From CAWIVH01 sp963839475 (GTDB lineage Bacteria > Acidobacteriota > UBA6911): a stretch of 64,000 nt of DNA. Under the pieces are notes generated by a model. That model saw only the letters and a list, made by a program, of their open reading frames with translations, was not told the DNA's origin and did no database searches. The position numbers and the translations under genes were made by a program. The DNA is taken from positions 682,001 to 746,000 of the forward strand of contig CAWIVH010000001.1 of assembly GCA_963839475.1 (NCBI GenBank), read 5' to 3'. Positions 35,983 to 45,036 of the stretch are shown one piece after another; the first letter of the stretch is position 1, and the number at the start of each line of letters is the position of its first letter.

Positions 35983-36261
35983 GGGCTTCACAAGCTGTCT
36001 CAAAACTACTATGGAGCGGGCTTTCAGCCCTTATTTCATTTATGAATCCAGTCCCAGGGCTTCGCCCTGGGCTGTTATGGGATCGCGCTTTCAGCGCTTA
36101 CAATTTGATGAATAATATGCCTTTATCAAATTGAAGGGCCGAAGGCCCGGCGACATACCAGCCTAGGGCGAAGCCCTAGGAATACATCAGAAGTTATAGT
36201 GAGGGCTGAATGCCCGATCCATAATGCATTGTTTTAGGTTTTGAGACAGCCTGTTCAGCCC
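35983..36261. repeat. 279-bp nested palindrome with terminal inverted repeats (MITE-like)
   Basis: The ends carry 24-bp inverted repeats matching at 21 positions, the inner 13 perfectly (GCTGTCTCAAAAC). Inside are six small hairpins in mirrored order: 36018-36030, 36053-36071 and 36085-36097 on the left; 36136-36148, 36162-36180 and 36203-36215 on the right. A 9-bp stem (36101-36109 with 36125-36133) forms the centre. The hairpin loops read TTC on the left and GAA on two of the three on the right, so the element is a near-palindrome overall. There is no transposase inside; it resembles a non-autonomous mobile element. Confidence 0.8.
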
Positions 36262-36367
36262 GGACCCAAATGAAGTAGGGGCTAAGTGGATTTGTCATTT
36301 CTCATTGGTCATAGGCCATTGGTCATTGAAGCCGGCCAGTTAAAGTCGTCAAATGGCCAATGACAAA

Positions 36368-38431
36368 TCAGGAAAGATCCGAAAACCGGCCGGGCGGACC
36401 GGTCAAGGAATCATCCCAATCCGGCGGTTTGACCGAGCCGACGAATTCGACCCGCCGGACTGTCATGACTGCACCACGCGCATCCCTCTCCCGGACGGGA
36501 ATGCGGTCCAGCTTGTATTCCTGCTGCCGGATCTTTGAGCGCGAATCCGGCGCATAGCGGACAAAAAGCAAGCGGGGCGAATCATCAGCCAGGAGCAGCA
36601 CATTGGAGCCTTTAGGCGCCAGGCGCGAATCGCGGTTGGTGACCAGGCCCCCCGCAGCGAATTTCTTAACGTGGGTGAAAAAATCCCACTCATAAACCAC
36701 CGTCATCACTCGATTACGATCCATGACGGCACAGTAGAGAAGCGAGCTGTCCACGAACAGTTTTTCAGGCGGGGCCACAACCTTGCATCGCCCATCCTTC
36801 CAGGCCAGCAACAGCTTATCCAGGGGGGAACAGAGAAGCAGCGGGTCGCCTGAGATCCTGTGGCCGAGGTATCCTTTCTCCCGATCATAGGCAAGGGATA
36901 ACTCATGCGCCGTCAGCTCCCGCTCCGAGATTTCGCCAAACTGCATGATCTGGGTCCGCCGGGATTTGCCCTCCCCGTACTTGCGCAACACACTCCGGAG
37001 GTAACGGATAGCGTGGGGCACCAGAGCCGCCAATTCCTGTTCGGCCTCGGCCAGGTCCACCCTGGATCGCTCGATCTCCTTGCGATTCTTCTCCAGGTCG
37101 AAGAGCGAGATCCGCCGGATCGGAATGCCCAGCAGTCTCTCCACATCGGGCTGGGTGATGTCGTGTTGGAGCTGTTCTCGGAAAGGTTGCAGCCCCTCGA
37201 GAACGGCTGCCTGGATGGCTTCGGCTGATTCACAGTCCTCGATATTCTTATAGATCCGGTTTTCGATAAACAGGCGGACAAGCGTCAGTCCGTGCAGCTC
37301 CTCGATCAGTTTTCGACGGCGGCGGACAAGTTCTTTGCGCAGGATCTCGAGAAGCCGGGAAGTGTTGTCGCGCAGGATGCCCGGCACATCCATTTCGATG
37401 GGTTTGTTGTCGCGGATTACTACAATGCGACTCGAGATCTGAACCTGGCATTGTGTGAATGCGTACAGCGCTTCTATCGCCCGGTCCAAGTCCTGTTCGG
37501 GGGGCATCTGGATTTCGATTTCGACATTCCCCGCAGTGAAATCATTGAGGCTCCGGATTTTGATCTTCCCTTTCCGCGCCGCGTCCTCGATGGACGCCAT
37601 CAGCGATTCTGTGGTTGCGCCAAAGGGAAGTTCCCGGATCACCAGAGTGTGGGCATCCTTCTTTTCGATATGAGCGCGCAGCAGCACGTGCCCTCGCCCT
37701 TCATCGTAGGACCGCGCATCCATCCATCCACCCTGGGGAAAATCCGGGACGATGTGAAACGGCTTCTTATGGAGAATGGCGATCTGAGCCTCCACCAACT
37801 CCACGAAATTGTGCGGAAGGATGCGAGTGGAAAGACCAACGGCGATTCCCTCGGCACCCAGCATGAGAAGGAGAGGTATCTTGGCGGGAAGGGTTATGGG
37901 CTCCTGCTTGCGGCCGTCATAGGAGGGAATAAACTCGGTCAAATCGTCATTGAACAGCTCGTTGCGCGCGAGGTCGGTCAGACGGCATTCGATGTAGCGT
38001 GAGGCGGCGGGCGGGTCCCCGGTAAAAATATTGCCGAAATTGCCCTGGCGTTCGATCAGATACTGCCGGTTGGCCAGCGAGACCAGGGCCTCTCCGATTG
38101 AAGCGTCGCCATGCGGGTGATATTGCATGCAGTAACCTACGATATTCGCCACTTTGATGAATTTGCCGTCGTCGTTTTCGTGCAAGGAGTGGAGAATCCG
38201 GCGCTGGACCGGCTTGAGGCCGTCGTCAATATCCGGGATCGCGCGGTCGCGGATGACATAGGAGGCGTATTGGAGGAAATTTCCCTCCATGAGGACCTTC
38301 AGAGGGCCGTCGCCCGTCGCCGCCAATCCGACCACCGCCGCAGACGGGACAGGGCCGGCAGATCCAGCTTCGGCATTCCCCGCCGGCTCTTCCGGCCCGA
38401 AAAGCGGGAGCTCTTTTTGCCCTTCGGTCAT
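36368..38431 (-). CDS. parC: Type IIA topoisomerase subunit A (ParC-like)
   Basis: The 687-residue protein has the breakage-reunion core: ASYVIRDRAIPDIDDGLKPVQRRIL, YHPHGDASIGEALV, and the catalytic Tyr146 in AASRYIECRL. The tower and coiled-coil parts follow (EELHGLTLVRLFIENRIYKNIEDCE). It is shorter than GyrA (about 800-875) and I see no GyrA box, so topoisomerase IV, which decatenates chromosomes, is the better call. The N-terminus carries a non-conserved extension of about 40 residues. It follows parE by 2 bp and is co-transcribed. The C-terminal region has only a partial strand set. Confidence 0.85.
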   Translation of the reverse strand: MTEGQKELPLFGPEEPAGNAEAGSAGPVPSAAVVGLAATGDGPLKVLMEGNFLQYASYVIRDRAIPDIDDGLKPVQRRILHSLHENDDGKFIKVANIVGYCMQYHPHGDASIGEALVSLANRQYLIERQGNFGNIFTGDPPAASRYIECRLTDLARNELFNDDLTEFIPSYDGRKQEPITLPAKIPLLLMLGAEGIAVGLSTRILPHNFVELVEAQIAILHKKPFHIVPDFPQGGWMDARSYDEGRGHVLLRAHIEKKDAHTLVIRELPFGATTESLMASIEDAARKGKIKIRSLNDFTAGNVEIEIQMPPEQDLDRAIEALYAFTQCQVQISSRIVVIRDNKPIEMDVPGILRDNTSRLLEILRKELVRRRRKLIEELHGLTLVRLFIENRIYKNIEDCESAEAIQAAVLEGLQPFREQLQHDITQPDVERLLGIPIRRISLFDLEKNRKEIERSRVDLAEAEQELAALVPHAIRYLRSVLRKYGEGKSRRTQIMQFGEISERELTAHELSLAYDREKGYLGHRISGDPLLLCSPLDKLLLAWKDGRCKVVAPPEKLFVDSSLLYCAVMDRNRVMTVVYEWDFFTHVKKFAAGGLVTNRDSRLAPKGSNVLLLADDSPRLLFVRYAPDSRSKIRQQEYKLDRIPVRERDARGAVMTVRRVEFVGSVKPPDWDDSLTGPPGRFSDLS

Positions 38432-38433
38432 GT

Positions 38434-40251
38434 CTACGCCCCCGCTTCCACCACCAGGTGATTCATGATGTATTGACGCCGCTCAGGGGTGTTGCGCCCC
38501 ATGTAATAGCCCAGAATAGCGGGCACGCTATGGCGGCTAGCCAGCCGGACGGGAGTCAACCGCATCTGGGCGCCTATAAAGTTCTTAAACTCAGAGGGAG
38601 AGATTTCGCCCAGTCCTTTGAACCGTGTGATTTCACAGTTCCGGTATTCCTTCGTCGCCGCGTCGCGCTCCGCTTCAGAATAGCAATAGCAGGTCTTCTT
38701 GGAATTGCGGACGCGGAACAGGGGCGTCTCCAGAATAAACACGTGGCCGTCCTGCACCACAGGCTCGAAAAACCGCAGGAAAAAAGTCAGCAGCAGGTTC
38801 CTTATGTGTAGCCCGTCGACGTCCGCATCGGTGGCCAGGATGACCTTGCCGTAGCGCAGGTGTTCCACGGAATCCTCGATATCGAGGCTTCGCATCAGGT
38901 TGTAAAGCTCTTCATTTTTGTACATCACGTCGCGCTGCAGATCGCAGACATTCAAGGGCTTGCCGCGCAGCGCGAATATCGCCTGGGTGTTCACATCTCG
39001 GCAGCTTACAATCGAACCGGCAGCCGATTGGCCTTCAGTTATGAAAATCATCGATTCGGCACCTTTGCCGGTCTTTCGATTGTAGTGGATTTTGCAGTCT
39101 TTCAACTGCGGCACCCGGATGGAAGTGGCGCGGGCCCGCTCACGCGCCATCTTCTTTATCGACATTAATTCCTTCCGCAGTTTGACGGTTTCCTGGATCT
39201 TGAGCAGGGCGCTTTCCGCCGCCTTGGGATTGCGATGGAGGAGATCGGCGACGACCTCGCGCACCCGCGCGACCAATTCTCCTCGGATTTCGGTGTTCCC
39301 GAGCTTGTTCTTGGTCTGAGACTCGAATACCGGCTCTTTCAGGCGAATCGCGATGGCGCCGGCCATTCCCTCACGAATGTCGTCTCCGTCGAATTTGTCC
39401 CTGGAATATTCATTGAAGCCTTTGACCAGACCTTCGCGAAATGCGCTCAGGTGCACGCCGCCGTCGGCAGTGTACTGCCCGTTGACAAATGAAAAGAAGG
39501 TCTCCTCAAACCGCTGGGTGTGAGTCAAGACCAGTTCCAGGGTTTTCGAACTGAAGTGAAGGGGAGGATAAAGAGCCTCATCGGCCACTTCATCTCGCAG
39601 CAGGTCGAGAAGCCCGCTCTTGGAGAAGAAAACCTGGCCGTTGTACTCGATGCGCATTCCGGCGTTCAGGAAGGAGTAAAGCTGGAGGCGGCGGACCACG
39701 ATATCTTCGGAGAAATGGATCGTGCCGAATATTTCCGGATCCGGCTCGAAAACGACCAGGGTTCCATCCGATTCGCCGGGGCATTTCCCTTCGATCTTTT
39801 CGACCAGTTTTCCCTGTTCGAATGCCGCACCCGCCGTGACCCCGCCCCGGTAGCTTCGAACCAGAAAACTCCTGGATAGAGCATTGACGGCTTTCGTGCC
39901 GATGCCGTTCAGCCCGACACTGAACTGGAAGACATCGTCACTGTATTTAGCCCCAGTGTTGATCCGAGAAACACACTCCACAACCTTCCCCAGCGGGATT
40001 CCCCGGCCGAAATCGCGCACTGACACCTTGGAGCCTTCGAGGCTGACCAGGATCCGGTCTCCGTAGCCCATAATGTATTCGTCGACGGAGTTGTCCAGCA
40101 CCTCTTTGAGCAGCACGTAAATGCCGTCATCGTAGCTCGTGCCATCGCCGACCCGGCCGATGTACATGCCTGTCCGTTTGCGGATATGCTCCAATGAAGA
40201 CAGGGATTTGATTTTATCTTCGTCGTAGTTGTGTTTAGCCTGGGCTGTCAT
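38434..40251 (-). CDS. parE: Type IIA topoisomerase subunit B (ParE-like)
   Basis: The 605-residue ATPase subunit opens with SLEHIRKRTGMYIG. GHKL ATPase motifs are LLKEVLDNSVDEYIMG, VRDFGRGIPLG and VGLNGIGTKAVNALS; the transducer domain follows. The TOPRIM domain has FITEGQSAAG (metal Glu) and ATDADVDGLHIRNLLLTFF (Asp pair). PLFRVRN and TRFKGLGEISPSEFKNFI are the usual C-terminal motifs. The length fits ParE (about 630) rather than full-length GyrB (about 800). It is the first gene of the parE-parC pair. Confidence 0.88.
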   Translation of the reverse strand: MTAQAKHNYDEDKIKSLSSLEHIRKRTGMYIGRVGDGTSYDDGIYVLLKEVLDNSVDEYIMGYGDRILVSLEGSKVSVRDFGRGIPLGKVVECVSRINTGAKYSDDVFQFSVGLNGIGTKAVNALSRSFLVRSYRGGVTAGAAFEQGKLVEKIEGKCPGESDGTLVVFEPDPEIFGTIHFSEDIVVRRLQLYSFLNAGMRIEYNGQVFFSKSGLLDLLRDEVADEALYPPLHFSSKTLELVLTHTQRFEETFFSFVNGQYTADGGVHLSAFREGLVKGFNEYSRDKFDGDDIREGMAGAIAIRLKEPVFESQTKNKLGNTEIRGELVARVREVVADLLHRNPKAAESALLKIQETVKLRKELMSIKKMARERARATSIRVPQLKDCKIHYNRKTGKGAESMIFITEGQSAAGSIVSCRDVNTQAIFALRGKPLNVCDLQRDVMYKNEELYNLMRSLDIEDSVEHLRYGKVILATDADVDGLHIRNLLLTFFLRFFEPVVQDGHVFILETPLFRVRNSKKTCYCYSEAERDAATKEYRNCEITRFKGLGEISPSEFKNFIGAQMRLTPVRLASRHSVPAILGYYMGRNTPERRQYIMNHLVVEAGA

Positions 40252-40426
40252 GCTTGAACCGGCGACTCACTCCACCTGCAGAATCTTAAAAACTTCCCAG
40301 TTGCACCCATGGACTTGGAAATCGAGGACGTATCTCTTTTCTGAGAATGCCTGCCCTGGAGGGACGGCCGGACTCTGAACCATACCGGATTTAAATGCTC
40401 ATCGACCGTGGCCGGGATCGGGTGAT

Positions 40427-41968
40427 TCAAGGACGGATATCCTCGCCGATAGTCGGGCCGAGGACAACCCGCCGACCGTCATAAACAGGCTTCACGGTCC
40501 CTTTTTTCTGGATCATTTCCTTGACCAGCTCACGTCTCATTTTTCCAGTGGACTTTACCTCGATCCCTTTCATGGTGCGGCTGGAAAAATAGGAATTGGT
40601 CGAGCCGGAGTAAACGCGATCATCTTCCACGGGTTTGCCGCCGACGGTCAGTTCCAGGATCTGGCGGTTCTCTATCCGGTAGCGCAGTCCTGACACGGCC
40701 GGCCTCCCGCGCAAAAGGATATCCTTCAACTGTTTCCCGGTGACCTGGAATGTCATCACATCGTTTTCGAACGGATCCGCGTTGATCAGATCCGCAGCGG
40801 TTATGGGCCCCTTGATAAACGGCGCCCTTACGCCACCCAGGTTCTCGAGGTCGATTTCACTGCCGACGGCTTCGCGAACAAGGTCAGCAAAGAGGTTGTA
40901 GGGCGCCAGATCATCGCCCATCACGCTGAAATCCGCTTCCGCGATACCGATGACCTCCCCGTAGCGGGCGGCGATGGGCTTCCAAAATCGGTCCACGATT
41001 TTGGCGACAGTTTCATCCTCCGCGATGGCAGAGGTTATGGGAAGCAGCCTGGCGCGATAGCGTTCCACGTGCCAAGCTCCGTTCTGATCTTTCGTGAACA
41101 GGAGGTCGAGGCGGCCGAGTTCCCCGGCCCACTGATGATCCTGTACGATGATGGTCCCATTGACCTCGCCGGCCTTGAGGTCCTCGCTTCGCCAGATAAA
41201 TCCGCCGGTGGGCAGCCGGGTATGGGAATGTCCGCCGATTATGACATCGAGTCCTTCCACCTGAGCCGCCATCAAATTGTCGATGAACTCTCCGGCATGA
41301 GAAATCGCCACGATGATATCGGCCTCGGCGTGCAGTTTTTGAACCATTTTCCTGGCGGTCTCAATTTCGTCATCCAGCAGAACAAGGTCTTTGGCGCCAG
41401 GGTACTCCCTGGCTGATTTGGTGGTAAGTCCAAATAAACCAACTTTTATGGGTCCGACCTGCCGGATCGCCGATTCCTCAGCCAGCCGCTTTCCGGTTGC
41501 TATCTCGGTAGCATTGGCACAGAGGATAGGGTAAGTGATCTGTTTCAGCAGCTTTTTCAAATTGGCAAGCGGCTGGTTGAATTCGTGGTTGCCAATCGTG
41601 CCATAGTCATAGCCGGTTGCGTTCATCGCTGCTACATCGGCTTCCCCATGGTACTCGGTCGAAAAGGGGGTGCCATCCGTGAAGTCGCCGGCATCTACCA
41701 GCAGCGTTTCAGTACCCCGGGTTTTCAATTGCGCCCGGAGCTGCTTGACCAGGGTAGCACGCCGGGCAATCCCGCCTATGTCCCGCCGGGTTTTGAGGCC
41801 TTCGAGCCCTGAGCCCGGGGGGGCAACCGACGGATAGCTGAACGGCAGCAAATGGCTGTGGGTATCATTGGTGTGCAGGATGGTCAGGGAAACCTGCTGT
41901 GCTCCTGCCAGCACCGGCAATAAAAAAATAAATAAAACAAATGAGAACAAGATTCTCTGCTTCTTCAC
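40427..41968 (-). CDS. Secreted 5'-nucleotidase / UshA-like metallophosphoesterase
   Basis: The 513-residue protein has a signal peptide (ILFSFVLFIFLLPVLAGAQQ). The binuclear metallophosphatase motifs are ILHTNDTHSH, VDAGDFTDG, IGNHEFNQP, AISHAGEFID and IGGHSHTRLP. The C-terminal substrate-specificity domain is also present (LADLVREAVGSEIDLENLGGVRAPFIKGPITAADLINADPFENDVMTFQVTGKQLKDIL). It should dephosphorylate nucleotides or related esters in the periplasm to salvage phosphate and nucleosides. Translation starts at a GTG at 41968, after GGAGGTGTT. Confidence 0.9.
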   Translation of the reverse strand: MKKQRILFSFVLFIFLLPVLAGAQQVSLTILHTNDTHSHLLPFSYPSVAPPGSGLEGLKTRRDIGGIARRATLVKQLRAQLKTRGTETLLVDAGDFTDGTPFSTEYHGEADVAAMNATGYDYGTIGNHEFNQPLANLKKLLKQITYPILCANATEIATGKRLAEESAIRQVGPIKVGLFGLTTKSAREYPGAKDLVLLDDEIETARKMVQKLHAEADIIVAISHAGEFIDNLMAAQVEGLDVIIGGHSHTRLPTGGFIWRSEDLKAGEVNGTIIVQDHQWAGELGRLDLLFTKDQNGAWHVERYRARLLPITSAIAEDETVAKIVDRFWKPIAARYGEVIGIAEADFSVMGDDLAPYNLFADLVREAVGSEIDLENLGGVRAPFIKGPITAADLINADPFENDVMTFQVTGKQLKDILLRGRPAVSGLRYRIENRQILELTVGGKPVEDDRVYSGSTNSYFSSRTMKGIEVKSTGKMRRELVKEMIQKKGTVKPVYDGRRVVLGPTIGEDIRP

Positions 41969-42108
41969 AACACCTCCGTACGTCGGGGAACTTGCTGCAC
42001 CCGAGCCGTGGAATGGCAGGGGGTATTCCCGGTAGAGCCAGCGGGCATCATCTTACCATGACTTGAAGGCGGATGCGGGAAGTCTGCGGGGGCGGGACGG
42101 GAGGGTAT

Positions 42109-43167
42109 TCAGGTGCGTTGTTGATGGGCTATCAGGTAAGCCAATTTTTCGTTATATAACGATCGTGAAGCATCATCCGGCGCATGTTTTGCGGCCAGCC
42201 GCAGGCTGTTCCCAGCTTTGTCCATAATGCCAAGCTTGGCATAGGCTTTGGCCAGAGCCAGATGAAAATGGTGTTCGGCCGGCTTCAATTTCAGTGCCGT
42301 GCGGAAACGATCCACCGAAACCCTGTAATCGCCGGTCTGGTATGCCTGCATCCCTAAGTTATAGTGGTAGTAAGGATTTCGCTGGTTGAACTTCTGCACC
42401 TTGGTGTATAGGTTACGGGCTTCGCCTTTGCGCCCCAGCCGTTCATACAAAACCGCCAGATTGTTCATCGCCGGGAGTTCCCCGGCGTCGAGCTGGAGGG
42501 CCCAGAGGTAGCATTTTTCAGCTTCACTCTCTTCCCTGAGGAAAGTGTGGGCCACGCCTTTGTTGACCCAAACATTTGATGTCGTGGGGTCCGCCTCAAG
42601 AGCTTTTTCAAAATAGGCGATCGCAAGCCCGGGTTCCTTGGAAACAATTCGATCCACGCCGCGATTGTTAAAAAAATGAGCCAGGGCCCGGGCATCCGAC
42701 ACAATGCGTCCCCCGAGTTGAATGGCATTCACCCGGGGGAAAAGGTCAACCACGTAACCCTGCGCTCCGATAAAAACCGCAGCGTTTGAGTGGCCGCCAA
42801 GACTGGTAATATTTCCGACCTGCGACCAAATGGGTGCGATTTCGACTTCACGAAATCTGGCATCATATCCCAGATACCGTGCCATGGAGATGAAAAGGAA
42901 GGTGAAAGACACACAATTCCCGCCCCGCTTGCTGAAAGTCTCTGCCGCCGTTCGGGTCTCGGGAACATAGACGAACCTGAGTGCATTTTCTTGAAAGACA
43001 ACCCTGACAAGGGTTTGCAGCTGCTGAAGGCGATCTGTGCTTTTATCGATGTGTTGATCGACAAACTGCTTCATCTCTTCATTCAGGGCAAATGGATCTT
43101 CGGGGGGAATCTCAGCAACTTGCCCTGCCAGCGCCAAACATATGCTTAAAATCAGGGTTGCAGCCAT
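42109..43167 (-). CDS. Secreted transglutaminase-like / TPR protein
   Basis: 352 residues. A signal peptide (LILSICLALAGQVA) precedes a transglutaminase-like (papain-fold) domain. The catalytic positions are visible as GGNCVSFTFLF (Cys), GGHSNAAVFI (His) and YVVDLFP (Asp). About five TPR-like helical pairs follow (NVWVNKGVAHTFL, PAMNNLAVLYERLGRKGEA, PYYHYNLGMQAYQTGDYRVSVDRF, HHFHLALAKAYAKLG). The architecture is known in acidobacterial and proteobacterial envelope proteins; its target is unknown, perhaps a protease or crosslinker with TPR-guided substrates. Confidence 0.78.
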   Translation of the reverse strand: MAATLILSICLALAGQVAEIPPEDPFALNEEMKQFVDQHIDKSTDRLQQLQTLVRVVFQENALRFVYVPETRTAAETFSKRGGNCVSFTFLFISMARYLGYDARFREVEIAPIWSQVGNITSLGGHSNAAVFIGAQGYVVDLFPRVNAIQLGGRIVSDARALAHFFNNRGVDRIVSKEPGLAIAYFEKALEADPTTSNVWVNKGVAHTFLREESEAEKCYLWALQLDAGELPAMNNLAVLYERLGRKGEARNLYTKVQKFNQRNPYYHYNLGMQAYQTGDYRVSVDRFRTALKLKPAEHHFHLALAKAYAKLGIMDKAGNSLRLAAKHAPDDASRSLYNEKLAYLIAHQQRT

Positions 43168-43405
43168 GGCGGTTCCTTGAGCAAATCTGAGTCGAGGGTG
43201 ATGGTCGCACCACTTCCCATCTATATAGACGTAATCCGGGACGATAAAGTGCCATGTTTTTTCAGAACTCTGAAAGGAAGATGCATTTCCCCTCCGTTCA
43301 TGGGGGGTTGGGTTTCAGCCTGGACAAGGAAATATCTGGGATCAATCCCTGACCGCATGACGCAGGTTTGAATTCGATTGCCGGAAAACGGAATATCTGC
43401 GATGA

Positions 43406-44119
43406 ATGAGTATGCTCAAAAACCATTTTGCATATCCGCCGCGCCATTTCCGTCGGCGAAATCCTGCTCTCTGGGTTCTCGTCGCCCTGCTGGCGACTGC
43501 CCTGTTTCCGGCCTGCAGCCACAGAGCCCATCCGCCTCGTGAGGCAGGGCAATTCCGAGCTCCGGACCTGGTGGATCTGTCCAAACTTGACCCTGCCATC
43601 CGTCTGGACATCAAATACGCGACGGCCAACAATTTCACCGGGCGCGCCGTTTACCCGGAAGCCCGCGCTTTCCTGCAGCGGCCTGCCGCAGATGCCCTGC
43701 TCCGTGCCCAACGGGCGCTGATGGAGAAGGGATATGGGCTGCTGGTTTTCGACGGCTACCGGCCCTGGTCCGTGACAAAGCTGTTCTGGGATATCACCCC
43801 TCCCTCCCGACGTGAATTCGTCGCGGATCCCGCCAAAGGATCCAAGCATAATCGCGGCTGCGCCGTGGACCTGTCACTCTACGAATTGAGCACAGGCCGC
43901 GAGGTGGAGATGCCAAGCCCTTTTGATGAGGGATCTGAAAAATCCTATCCTGATTACAAAGGGGGAACGCCGGAGCAGCGGAACATGCGCGACCTGTTGC
44001 GCTCCGCTATGGAAAGGGAGGGATTTGCGGTCGAACCCAACGAATGGTGGCATTTCAACTATAAGGATTGGCGTGAATACCCGATCCTGAATGAATCCTT
44101 TTCGAAGATCGGCAAATAA
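43406..44119 (+). CDS. D-alanyl-D-alanine dipeptidase (VanX/DdpX-like, M15D), lipoprotein
   Basis: The 237-residue protein has a basic N-terminus and a lipoprotein-type signal with the lipobox LFPAC. The peptidase domain has YGLLVFDGYRPWSV (transition-state Arg), SKHNRGCAVDLSL (Zn ligands His and Asp) and the EWWHFNY motif (catalytic Glu, Zn ligand His). It hydrolyses D-Ala-D-Ala released during wall turnover. It stands alone, without vanHA genes, so it is probably for scavenging rather than resistance. Confidence 0.9.
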   Translation: MSMLKNHFAYPPRHFRRRNPALWVLVALLATALFPACSHRAHPPREAGQFRAPDLVDLSKLDPAIRLDIKYATANNFTGRAVYPEARAFLQRPAADALLRAQRALMEKGYGLLVFDGYRPWSVTKLFWDITPPSRREFVADPAKGSKHNRGCAVDLSLYELSTGREVEMPSPFDEGSEKSYPDYKGGTPEQRNMRDLLRSAMEREGFAVEPNEWWHFNYKDWREYPILNESFSKIGK

Positions 44120-44121
44120 AG

Positions 44122-44160
44122 TTCGAGGCGCCGGCTGCAGTTGGCAGCCGGCGCCTCGAA
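44122..44160. terminator. Bidirectional hairpin terminator between convergent genes
   Basis: A perfect 17-bp stem (44122-44138 with 44144-44160) with a 5-nt loop lies directly after the dipeptidase stop codon and before the end of the DUF4097 gene. No long U-tract follows on either side, yet position and stability suit termination on both strands. Confidence 0.8.
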
Positions 44161-44183
44161 GCATTTCCTCGACTGCCGCCAGC

Positions 44184-44927
44184 TCAATTTTTCACGAAGC
44201 TGATCTTGCCGGAAACCGAGCTTATCTTAAGGTTGCTGCTGCCCGAGCGCAGAAGGCCCTGGGCACTTCGCCCGGTTCCAAAGCTTTTCTCTTTCACGTC
44301 CAGAGGGAAATCAGTCTGAAGCCCGCCGCTCACGGTCGACATATCCACATTGGCGTCCGTGTCTGCCGGCGCCTTCACCTCCACGTTGCCGCTGACCGAA
44401 CTGAATTTCATGCTGCCTGTGCCGCTCACCTTTGTGATCTGAGCTGTAACATTTCCGCTCACCGATGAGGCGCTGATGATGCCGGCCACTTCTGCGACCG
44501 TGACACTGCCACTGACACTGTTGGCATGAATATTTCCTCGGATCCTGGTCACTTCCACATCGCCGCTGACAGAAGCCAGTTTTTCAAAGTCATAGTCAAC
44601 GAGAGACGGCACGCGAACATTGAATTGGACATTCACGTCGCAGTTGCACTGATCCGGGTACTTGACCCTCAAGTCGACGCGGTCGGCCGTACTTGCGTCC
44701 TCTATGGTGACTTTCTCTTTGTCTTTTCCGGTCTTGGTTGCCGTCACCACGATGCTGTCGCCCTCGTATCCTGTGACCTTCACATCGCCGGAAATGTTCC
44801 GGATCAGGATCTTCCCGCCTGCGCTCAGGGCATAGGTTTTCTGAAAATCCTGGGCAAGGACCGCCGCCCCGCCTGCCCATAACATCAAAGCCAGCAATGC
44901 CGCCATCCGCCGATAGTTCCTTTTCAT
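44184..44927 (-). CDS. DUF4097-type secreted beta-repeat protein
   Basis: The 247-residue protein has a signal peptide (MAALLALMLWAGGAAVLAQ) and the DUF4097 adhesin-like beta-solenoid. It is built on repeats of (N/S)xVSGxVxV, for example LASVSGDVEVTRIRG, NSVSGSVTVAEVAG, SSVSGNVTAQI, SSVSGNVEVKA and SSVSGKISF. Proteins of this family are frequent in Acidobacteriota; the function is unknown, sometimes linked to envelope stress operons. It lies downstream on the same strand as the SPFH pair. Confidence 0.85.
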   Translation of the reverse strand: MKRNYRRMAALLALMLWAGGAAVLAQDFQKTYALSAGGKILIRNISGDVKVTGYEGDSIVVTATKTGKDKEKVTIEDASTADRVDLRVKYPDQCNCDVNVQFNVRVPSLVDYDFEKLASVSGDVEVTRIRGNIHANSVSGSVTVAEVAGIISASSVSGNVTAQITKVSGTGSMKFSSVSGNVEVKAPADTDANVDMSTVSGGLQTDFPLDVKEKSFGTGRSAQGLLRSGSSNLKISSVSGKISFVKN

Positions 44928-45036
44928 GCCGCGCTCCTCTCTATCGCTCTGTAAGTCATTCGTTACGCAGCGTGAGTGGCGGCCGCCCGGGTTTGGTTGC
45001 AGAAATTTTGGCTGCGCCTATGCAGCTTCATCCGCT

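Larger units (their letters stand above)
35776..36367. other. Gene-free stretch rich in inverted repeats
   Basis: This 592-bp stretch between the MATE gene and parC (convergent) holds a degenerate GATACCGATGCC-type repeat hairpin at 35824-35905, a nested 279-bp palindrome at 35983-36261 and short CATTGGTCAT-type repeats near 36300-36365. No ORF with coding character was found. Confidence 0.6.

Noticed and set aside
35983..36261. CRISPR-like array
   Set aside because: The hairpins are mirrored and not direct repeats with unique spacers, and no cas genes are present.
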